In this document: piece by piece, positions 6,273-10,768 of the stretch
Position numbering within the stretch: the stretch's first letter is position 1
Layout of the letters: every line of letters begins with the position of its first letter
NCBI GenBank assembly: GCA_016795125.1
Contig: JAEUIG010000267.1
Coordinates: forward strand, 1-10,768
DNA: 10,768 nt
Source of the DNA: Planctomycetaceae bacterium
GTDB lineage: Bacteria; Planctomycetota; Planctomycetia; Planctomycetales; Planctomycetaceae
Reading direction: 5' to 3'
Notes under the pieces: generated by a model
The model's database searches: none
The model's input: the letters and a program-made list of their open reading frames with translations, nothing else
Told to the model about the DNA's origin: nothing
Made by a program: the position numbers and the translations under genes

Positions 6273-6330
6273 CCGTCGAGTCGGCCATTCCGTTTGCGCC
6301 GCTGCCAGTTGTGGCCCTTGGATTCGACGG
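6273..6330 (+). repeat. Long interrupted stem-loop after the MoxR gene
   Basis: CCGTCGAGTC at 6273-6282 pairs with GATTCGACGG at 6321-6330 (ten pairs, one G-T). Inside it GGCCA at 6283-6287 continues the stem with TGGCC at 6312-6316, leaving a CTTG bulge and a 24-base loop. No T-run follows, so it is not a classical terminator. It may be a structured transcript end or part of a dispersed repeat. Confidence 0.5.
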
Positions 6331-6345
6331 TGACCCACAGGTAAA

Positions 6346-6366
6346 CCGGGGGCTGACGCCGCCCGG
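6346..6366 (-). repeat. REP-like palindrome, copy 3 (bulged)
   Basis: On the minus strand the stem halves CCGGG-GGC and GCC-CCCGG close a GTCA loop, with one unpaired base (plus-strand G at 6361). It has the GGCGTCAGCC core and the preceding AG of copies 1 and 2 at 2444-2574, almost 4 kb away. Its position, 49 bases upstream of the cysteine desulfurase start codon, puts it in that gene's leader. Confidence 0.5.
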
Positions 6367-6414
6367 CTCGCCGTTGTAAAACTGTTTCGAAAGTCGGGTT
6401 TCGGATTTCTTCCG

Positions 6415-7566
6415 GTGATCGATCTCGACCACAACGCGACGACTCGAGTCCGCGATGAGGCGCTGGCGGCGATGGATCGAGCGTGGCGCACGGCCGGCGG
6501 CAATCCCGGCAGCCGTCACGCTCTCGGCCGCCGCGCACGCCAGGTGCTGGAGGAGGCCCGTGAGCAGATCGCCGCCATCCTGAATGCCGCGCCGACGGAA
6601 GTCATCTTCACCGGTGGCGGGACGGAGGCGATCAATCTCGCGCTGCAGGGACTGGCCGTGGGGCGGCCCGGAACCATTGCCTTGACGCCGGGTGAGCATC
6701 CGGCCACCGAGGAGTCGGTGCGTGCCCTGCAACAGCGCGGTTGGCAGCGTAGCGAGATTGCGATCGATGCGAGCGGTCGTATGGTCCCGGATCGCCTGTC
6801 GCAATTGCCGTGGGACGAGATCCGCCTCGCGACCGTGCTCCTCGCCCACAACGAGACTGGTGTGATTCAAGATATCGCACCACTCGCGCAGCATTGCCGT
6901 GAACGGCGCATTCCCCTGCACGTCGACGCCGTCCAGGCCGTTGGCAAGATCGACGTCGATTTTCAGGCGCTGGGGGCGACGGCACTGTCGATCGCCGCGC
7001 ACAAGTTTCATGGTCCGCGCGGGATTGGCGCCCTGCTGCTCCGCGAGGGCGTCCGTCTCAGCCCGTTGCTGTACGGCGGTCACCAGGAGTCCGGCCGGCG
7101 GCCGGGAACGGAATGCGCCCCGCTGGCGGCGGGGATGGCCACTGCGCTGCAGCTCTGGCACGAGACGCGTGAGCAATCGACACGGCAGGTTTCGCGATTG
7201 CGAGACCAGCTTGCCGCCGGACTGGCCGAACAGTGCCGTCCGATCGTCGTGCACGGCAGCCTGGGTCATCGGCTGCCGAACACGCTGAGCGTGGCGTTTC
7301 CCGGGTGCGACGGGGATGCGCTGCTGGTGGCCCTCGACCTGGAAGGGGTCTGTTGCTCGCTGGGAAGCACGTGCGCCAGCGGGTCCAGCGAACCGGCCCC
7401 GATCCTGACGGCGATGGGCGTTCCCCCTGCCGTCGCTCGCTCCACGCTGCGTCTCAGCCTGGGGATCGACAACACGGCGCAGGAGATCGCCACGGCCGTG
7501 CAGACCATTTCCGGGATCGTTGCCCGCCTCCGCAAGACTTCGGGGAACAACCGCGCTGACGCCTGA
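6415..7566 (+). CDS. Cysteine desulfurase (NifS/IscS-like)
   Basis: The 383-residue product is a PLP-dependent class V aminotransferase-fold enzyme that takes sulfur from cysteine, giving alanine and an enzyme persulfide used for Fe-S clusters or thiolated cofactors. Seen are the opening IDLDHNATT (2-10), GNPGSRHALGRRAR (29-42), TGGGTEAINLAL (66-77), H95 in GEHPATEE, AHNETGVIQ (144-152), HVDAVQ followed by the PLP lysine K197 in AHKFHGPRG (195-203), and RPGTE at about 229-233. The active-site cysteine is C320 in STCASGSSEPAPIL, the NifS/IscS-type signature. The start is GTG at 6415; there is no upstream Shine-Dalgarno sequence. No scaffold (IscU/SufU) or other Fe-S assembly gene is adjacent, so the acceptor is unknown. 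The protease gene follows on the same strand after 121 bases and shared transcription is possible but unproven. Confidence 0.95.
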   Translation: MIDLDHNATTRVRDEALAAMDRAWRTAGGNPGSRHALGRRARQVLEEAREQIAAILNAAPTEVIFTGGGTEAINLALQGLAVGRPGTIALTPGEHPATEESVRALQQRGWQRSEIAIDASGRMVPDRLSQLPWDEIRLATVLLAHNETGVIQDIAPLAQHCRERRIPLHVDAVQAVGKIDVDFQALGATALSIAAHKFHGPRGIGALLLREGVRLSPLLYGGHQESGRRPGTECAPLAAGMATALQLWHETREQSTRQVSRLRDQLAAGLAEQCRPIVVHGSLGHRLPNTLSVAFPGCDGDALLVALDLEGVCCSLGSTCASGSSEPAPILTAMGVPPAVARSTLRLSLGIDNTAQEIATAVQTISGIVARLRKTSGNNRADA

Positions 7567-7673
7567 ATCGCGACTCCAGAATCCGCCGGAAACAACGAAT
7601 TGCGGAGTCACCGGACCCCTGATAGCATTCAATCGGCCGGAGCGCGAATCGCGTTCGACGAAACCCGGTGGCC

Positions 7674-7677
7674 AGGA
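7674..7677 (+). promoter_or_regulatory. Ribosome binding site deciding the M50 protease start
   Basis: AGGA lies 10 bases upstream of the ATG at 7688. The frame is open from 7520, overlapping the end of the previous gene, but those extra residues are polar and unlike the family, so 7688 is preferred. Confidence 0.5.
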
Positions 7678-7687
7678 ACTGTCGCAT

Positions 7688-8683
7688 ATGGACGGGCGCC
7701 GAGGACCTTTTCACGCTGCCATCCCGCTGGGAACCTGGCTGGGCGTCCGGATTCTGCTCAGCGTGTGGTTTCCGGCGCTGGTGCTGGTGTTCTGCTACCG
7801 GTTCGGATTTCAGACGGGCCTGCTGCTGACGGTGCTGTTGCTGGGAAGCGTGCTCGTCCACGAGCTGTTTCACGCCTTCGCCGCACGCACGACCGGCGGT
7901 TCGGCCGATGAGATCCTGCTCTGGCCGGCCGGCGGACTCGTCAATGCCCGACCGGCCTCCGGATTCCGGTCCGAATTCCTCACGGCGGCCGCCGGCCCTG
8001 CGGCGAACCTGCTGTTGTGCGCCGCGATGCTGCCAATCGTCCTCGCCCGCACGCGTGTCGCCGGCGAAATTCCGCCGGGCCTGCTGCACCCGTTCGTACT
8101 CGTCGATGTCAAACTGGATCAGGACTTCTGGGGAGACGTCGCACTGCTGACGTTCGACCTGAACTGGCTGCTGCTGCTGGTGAACCTGATCCCCGTGCAC
8201 CCCCTCGACGGCGGGAACATGCTGCAGAGCATCCTGACCGCCCGGTGGGTCGATGCCGAAACCGCCCGCTTCGCCACGTTGCGGGTCGGGATGGCGGTGG
8301 GACTGCTGGGCGCCGTCAGCGGACTGATGTTCGATCAGATCTGGCTGGTGTTCCTCGGCTTCCTGATCTTCTGCATGGACCTGCACGAGTTTTTCATGCT
8401 GCAGATGTCCGACCAGCTCGACGACTCGTTCCTCGGTTACGACTTTTCGCAAGGCTACACGTCGCTGGAACGTTCGCCGTCGGCGGAGCGGCGCGCGGGG
8501 TTCATTCAGCGCTGGCGGCAGCGCCGCGCCGCCCGGAAGCGGGAGCGGGAAGCGCAGGAGCGCATTGAGACCGAGCAGCTCCTCGACGAACTGCTCGACA
8601 AGGTCCACCGGGAAGGCATCCAGACGCTCACGGATTCCGAGCGCCGGTTCCTGCAGAAGGCCAGCAGCCGGTATCGCAAGTAG
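7688..8683 (+). CDS. Site-2 protease family (M50) zinc metalloprotease
   Basis: From the ATG at 7688 the protein has 331 residues and several membrane segments (about 22-38, 43-57, 103-120, 152-170, 200-214, 218-232). The zinc-binding HELFH is at 58-62 inside the second segment, and NLIPVHPLDGG at 166-176 carries the third ligand D174, so this is an intact intramembrane metalloprotease. FLTAAAGPAANLLL at 97-110 is the conserved AGP-N segment between them. No PDZ or CBS domain is present. A cytoplasmic tail rich in Arg and Glu (270-295) leads to a conserved C-terminal motif, LLDELLDKVHREGIQTLTDSERRFLQKAS (298-326), resembling the DUF6576 tail seen on rhomboid and M50 proteins of planctomycetes and Bacteroidota. 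The substrate is unknown; the family typically releases membrane-bound regulators. Its stop codon lies within the first unit of the heptamer array that separates it from lexA. Confidence 0.92.
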   Translation: MDGRRGPFHAAIPLGTWLGVRILLSVWFPALVLVFCYRFGFQTGLLLTVLLLGSVLVHELFHAFAARTTGGSADEILLWPAGGLVNARPASGFRSEFLTAAAGPAANLLLCAAMLPIVLARTRVAGEIPPGLLHPFVLVDVKLDQDFWGDVALLTFDLNWLLLLVNLIPVHPLDGGNMLQSILTARWVDAETARFATLRVGMAVGLLGAVSGLMFDQIWLVFLGFLIFCMDLHEFFMLQMSDQLDDSFLGYDFSQGYTSLERSPSAERRAGFIQRWRQRRAARKREREAQERIETEQLLDELLDKVHREGIQTLTDSERRFLQKASSRYRK

Positions 8684-8807
8684 GGAACAGGAACTTGGAA
8701 CTTGGGACTTGGGACTTGGGACTTGGGACTTGGGAATAGCAACAAACGCCTTCCCGAAATCCTCTTCTATTCCCCAGTCCCCATTCCCCCATTCCCCATT
8801 CCCTAAT
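8681..8807. repeat. G-rich/C-rich inverted heptamer array between convergent stops
   Basis: Eight contiguous 7-bp units run on the plus strand from 8682 to 8737; four in a row are exactly TGGGACT (8703-8730) and the others are one- or two-base variants. After a spacer, five units run inverted from 8772 to 8807 (CCCCAGT, CCCCATT, an 8-base CCCCCATT, CCCCATT, CCCTAAT). The inner ends are a perfect inverted repeat, GGGAATAG at 8732-8739 and CTATTCCC at 8767-8774. The outer ends both read TAGGGAA, and those TAG triplets are the stop codons of the protease (8681-8683) and of lexA (8805-8803). The array fills the entire gap and could fold into a long imperfect hairpin serving as a shared terminator. 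Confidence 0.88.
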
Positions 8808-9405
8808 ACTGCCGTATCACCCCCACCAGCACGCCGAGGACTTCGACGTCGTCCGAGTAGATCGGCTTCATGCGTGAATTCGCCGGCTCCAGGCGAAACC
8901 GGTTGCGCTCCTTGTAGAACTTCTTGAGCGTGGCATCACTGCCATCGACGAGTGCGGCGACAATTTCGCCGTCGCGCGCCGTCCTTGTTTTTCGGATCAC
9001 CGCGAAGTCGCCGTCGGCGATGTGGGCTTCGATCATCGACTCCCCCTTCACCTTCAGGCAGAAGTGGTCGTCTTCCCGGAACAGCGGCGCGAAATCGATG
9101 CGCTCGATGTCTTCGACGGCCAGCGTCGGGCTGCCGGCGGCGATCTGACCCGCCATGGGCAGGCTCGCCCGCTTCAGGTGCGACTGGTCCGTCAACTGGA
9201 TCGCCCGCGACATGTGCTCTTCGCGATCGATCAGGCCCTTTTTCTCAAGGGCCTTCAGGTGGCACATCACGCCGTTGGGCGACCGAATGCCAAACGCCTT
9301 GCCGATCTCACGCACGGTCGGTCCGTAGCCCCGGTTGAGGATGCGGTCCTTGATGAAGTCGTAAATCTCTTTCTGCCGTTCGGTGAGAATCGCTCGTTCC
9401 GCCAT
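8803..9405 (-). CDS. lexA: LexA, SOS repressor
   Basis: The 200-residue product is a full-length LexA, the repressor of DNA-damage genes that cleaves itself when bound to active RecA filaments. The N-terminal winged helix-turn-helix spans about 1-65, with the recognition region PTVREIGKAFGIRSPNGVMCHLKALEKKG at 29-57. The self-cleavage site is A85-G86 in LPMAGQIAAGSP. The peptidase domain carries the nucleophile S123 in VKGESMIEAHI and the general base K161 in ATLKKFYKE, so auto-cleavage should be intact. The ATG at 9405 has GAGGG about 8 bases upstream. The ending VLVGVIRQY is normal, but the stop codon and last residue lie inside a repeat unit of the adjoining array. Neighbours are not typical SOS genes. 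Classical Gram-negative (CTGT-N8-ACAG) and Gram-positive (GAAC-N4-GTTC) operators are not seen upstream. Confidence 0.97.
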   Translation of the reverse strand: MAERAILTERQKEIYDFIKDRILNRGYGPTVREIGKAFGIRSPNGVMCHLKALEKKGLIDREEHMSRAIQLTDQSHLKRASLPMAGQIAAGSPTLAVEDIERIDFAPLFREDDHFCLKVKGESMIEAHIADGDFAVIRKTRTARDGEIVAALVDGSDATLKKFYKERNRFRLEPANSRMKPIYSDDVEVLGVLVGVIRQY

Positions 9406-9452
9406 GGTCGTCGCCCTCAGTTTTCGCTGCGCCGAATGCCCACTGTACGGAT

Positions 9453-9481
9453 GTTGTAATAGACTGCTGTTTAGATAGCAA
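9453..9481 (-). promoter_or_regulatory. Candidate lexA promoter with overlapping palindrome
   Basis: On the minus strand TTGCTA (9481-9476) and TACAAC (9458-9453) are 17 bases apart, each matching 4 of 6 bases of the sigma70-type consensus, and lie about 50-75 bases upstream of the lexA ATG. The -35-like box overlaps a 16-bp imperfect palindrome at 9465-9480, TGCTGTTTAGATAGCA, six of whose eight pairs are Watson-Crick and two G-T. A LexA operator at this spot would allow autorepression. The assignment is speculative. Confidence 0.3.
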
Positions 9482-9521
9482 TGAAGAATCGGAGTTTTTC
9501 TACGTAAACGCGAGTGGAAAT

Positions 9522-9570
9522 ACGGCAGACGGAGGATTCAGGATTGAGGGGTCAGGGGTCGGGGTCATTG
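9522..9570 (+). repeat. Degenerate heptamer tract, G-rich arm
   Basis: Seven consecutive 7-bp units can be laid out from 9522 to 9570. The four at 9536-9563 share the form NNNNxGG (ATTCAGG, ATTGAGG, GGTCAGG, GGTCGGG); the outer ones are weaker. The G-rich strand here is the plus strand. Confidence 0.55.
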
Positions 9571-9622
9571 ACGGACGAGCATGCTCTACAGTGCAACGCC
9601 GCGGTCGTCGCCATGCCTCGCT

Positions 9623-9650
9623 CCCAATCAAAAATCAAAAATCGAAAATC
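9623..9650 (+). repeat. Heptamer tract, A-rich
   Basis: Four contiguous 7-bp units: CCCAATC at 9623-9629, AAAAATC at 9630-9636 and 9637-9643, and GAAAATC at 9644-9650. The tract lies between the G-rich and C-rich arms of this region and is AT-rich against its flanks. Confidence 0.6.
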
Positions 9651-9696
9651 GGACGATTCATCGACGCTCACTGATCTATCCCGTAGACTCCGCTCC

Positions 9697-9733
9697 ACCG
9701 CTGGTCCCTGCCCTCTCGCCCCTGGACCCTCCC
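9697..9733 (-). repeat. Degenerate heptamer tract, C-rich arm
   Basis: Read on the minus strand from 9733, successive 7-bp units are GGGAGGG, TCCAGGG, GCGAGAG, GGCAGGG and ACCAGCG, i.e. mainly NNNAGGG. The orientation is inverted relative to the tract at 9522-9570. The tract ends exactly at the ATG of the oxidoreductase gene, occupying the place of its ribosome binding site. Confidence 0.5.
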
Positions 9734-10768
9734 ATGTCGCTGCATCACGATCGTCGCACGTTTCTGCTGGCATCGACCACCGCCGTCACGGCCGCCTTCA
9801 ATTCGTCCAGTCTCTTTGGCGGGCCCAACGAGCAGGTCAGCATGGGACTGATCGGCTGCGGCGGGCGCGGCACCGACGACACCAACAACGCCCGGGACAA
9901 TACGCACGCGGCGATCAGCTGGCTGTGCGATCCGGACGACGAACGCCGTGCCCGTGCGTCCCAGCACTTCGGCGTGTCGGAAAGCCACTCCGTCCGCGAC
10001 ATGCGCGTCCTGCTCGACGATCCCGGACTCGACGCCGTGATCGTCGGCACGCCGGATCACTGGCACGCTCCCGCCGCCATGCTCGCCTGTGAAGCCGGCA
10101 AGCACGTCTACGTCGAGAAACCGATCTCGCACAACATCCGCGAGGGCCGCCTGCTCATCGAAGCGGCCGAACGCAACAAGGTCCACGTGCAGCACGGCAC
10201 GCAGAGCCGCAGCACGCCGATGATGATCGAGGCCGTGAAGGCGCTCCGCGCCGGCATTATCGGCGACGTCCTTGTCGCCAAGTGCTGGAACATCCAGCGG
10301 CGCGGCGCGCTGCCCCCCGGCGAAGACACCACCCCTCCCGACGGCTTCGACTACGACACCTGGGTCGGTCCCGCCACGATGATTCCGTACCGCACCAACC
10401 GCGTTCACAACCGCTGGACCTGGTGGTACCACTTCGGCACCGGCGACATGGGCAACGACGGCGTCCACGACATCGACTACTGCCGCTGGGGCCTCGGCGT
10501 CGAAACGCATCCCGACAAAGTCCACGCGCCGGGGGGCAAGTTCGGCGAGAACGACGAGAAGGAGTTCCCCGACACGCAGCAGGTCACGTTCCAGTACAAC
10601 GGCGACGGGAGCTTCGGCGCGCAGCGGCTGTTCATTTATGAACAACGTCTCTGGAGCCGCAACTACCCTTACAACGTCGACAGCGGAGCGGAGTTCTACG
10701 GCCGTTCCGGCCAGATGTTCCTCAGCCGCCGCGGCAAGATCCAGGTTCTCGGCGACGACAACAAGCCG
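9734..10768 (+). CDS. Gfo/Idh/MocA oxidoreductase, Tat-type (runs off the window)
   Basis: 345 codons are open from the ATG at 9734 to the window edge with no stop. The N-terminus HHDRRTFLLASTTAVTAAF (4-22) is a twin-arginine export signal, as common in planctomycete members of this family. A Rossmann NAD(P)-binding motif follows, GLIGCGGRG at 38-46. TPDHWHAPAAMLACEAGKHVYVEKP at 106-130 contains the EKP motif with the conserved lysine K129, and GTGDMGNDGVHDIDYCRWGLG at 235-255 carries the conserved Asp/His pair of the catalytic domain. Members oxidise or reduce sugars and related polyols; the substrate here is unknown. About 90-110 residues are probably missing at the C-terminus, judging from the family's usual 430-450. 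There is no ribosome binding site, and the upstream DNA is a C-rich heptamer tract. It is divergent from lexA. Confidence 0.93.
   Translation, partial: MSLHHDRRTFLLASTTAVTAAFNSSSLFGGPNEQVSMGLIGCGGRGTDDTNNARDNTHAAISWLCDPDDERRARASQHFGVSESHSVRDMRVLLDDPGLDAVIVGTPDHWHAPAAMLACEAGKHVYVEKPISHNIREGRLLIEAAERNKVHVQHGTQSRSTPMMIEAVKALRAGIIGDVLVAKCWNIQRRGALPPGEDTTPPDGFDYDTWVGPATMIPYRTNRVHNRWTWWYHFGTGDMGNDGVHDIDYCRWGLGVETHPDKVHAPGGKFGENDEKEFPDTQQVTFQYNGDGSFGAQRLFIYEQRLWSRNYPYNVDSGAEFYGRSGQMFLSRRGKIQVLGDDNKP

Larger units (their letters stand above)
9406..9733. other. Divergent lexA/oxidoreductase gap with heptamer tracts
   Basis: This 328-base region holds no credible gene. Nearest lexA it is relatively AT-rich (9441-9520) and contains the candidate promoter and palindrome described separately. 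From 9522 onward it is mostly degenerate 7-bp repeats, listed separately. No Shine-Dalgarno sequence precedes the oxidoreductase ATG at 9734; the last repeat unit runs directly into it. I see nothing else in it. Confidence 0.6.

Noticed and set aside
7572..7608. GACTCC/GGAGTC inverted repeat after the cysteine desulfurase as a terminator
   Set aside because: The arms are only six bases with a loop of about 25 bases and no T-run; too weak to call.
6184..7632. A 482-codon minus-strand frame opposite the cysteine desulfurase
   Set aside because: It is a shadow of a gene with all catalytic residues identified; composition is typical of antisense frames in GC-rich DNA.
8682..8807. Heptamer arrays as a CRISPR array
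   Set aside because: Units are 7 bp and directly contiguous with no unique spacers, and no cas gene is present.
9406..9533. Known LexA boxes upstream of lexA
   Set aside because: I looked for CTGT-N8-ACAG, GAAC-N4-GTTC and GTTC-N7-GTTC and found none with acceptable match; only a weak new candidate palindrome remains.
9668..10645. A 325-codon minus-strand frame opposite the oxidoreductase
   Set aside because: It is Val/Ala/Asp-rich antisense shadow; the plus strand carries a Tat signal, the GxGGxG motif and EKP.

Overview
The window looks like chromosomal DNA from a GC-rich planctomycete (phylum Planctomycetota). The reasons are its mix of families: a secreted sulfatase, a Tat-exported DUF1501 protein, a Tat-type Gfo/Idh/MocA oxidoreductase, a site-2 protease with a DUF6576-like tail, and short genes in alternating orientation with little operon structure. 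The assignment is inference from gene content; there is no rRNA or other phylogenetic marker here. I see no tRNA, rRNA, CRISPR array, transposase or phage gene.

Layout. 1-201 (minus) is the start of a sulfatase gene leaving the window on the left. It is divergent from 274-828 (plus), a small membrane-anchored protein of unknown function. 932-2356 (plus) is the DUF1501 protein. 2683-3390 (minus) is an AlkD/COG4912-like DNA alkylation repair protein, divergent from 3661-4041 (plus), a small GlsB/YeaQ/YmgE-like membrane protein. 4238-5053 (minus) is a predicted PolB-like 3'-5' exonuclease, divergent from 5178-6254 (plus), a MoxR AAA+ ATPase. Then come 6415-7566 (plus), a cysteine desulfurase, and 7688-8683 (plus), an M50 zinc protease. 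8803-9405 (minus) is lexA, and 9734-10768 (plus) is a Gfo/Idh/MocA oxidoreductase leaving the window on the right. Three genes (AlkD-like, PolB-like exonuclease, LexA) concern DNA repair, but they are not co-transcribed and the link is only thematic.

The most unusual content is between the genes. All three tail-to-tail gaps (2357-2682, 4042-4237, 8684-8802) are filled with inverted-repeat DNA. The first holds a cluster of REP-like GC-rich palindromes, two of which share a core and differ by compensatory base-pair changes; a third relative lies at 6346-6366. The other two gaps hold arrays of degenerate 7-bp units that run head-to-tail on one strand and then again, inverted, on the other. In the 8681-8807 array the stop codons of both flanking genes lie inside the repeat units. 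A third group of 7-bp tracts (9522-9733) fills the region between lexA and the oxidoreductase, up to the start codon of the latter. The units differ in sequence (ATTGCAA, TGGGACT/CCCCAWT, xxxCAGG, NAAAATC), but the 7-bp period and the inverted layout recur. This resembles the short tandemly repeated heptanucleotide sequences known from cyanobacteria and is the best candidate here for something little described.
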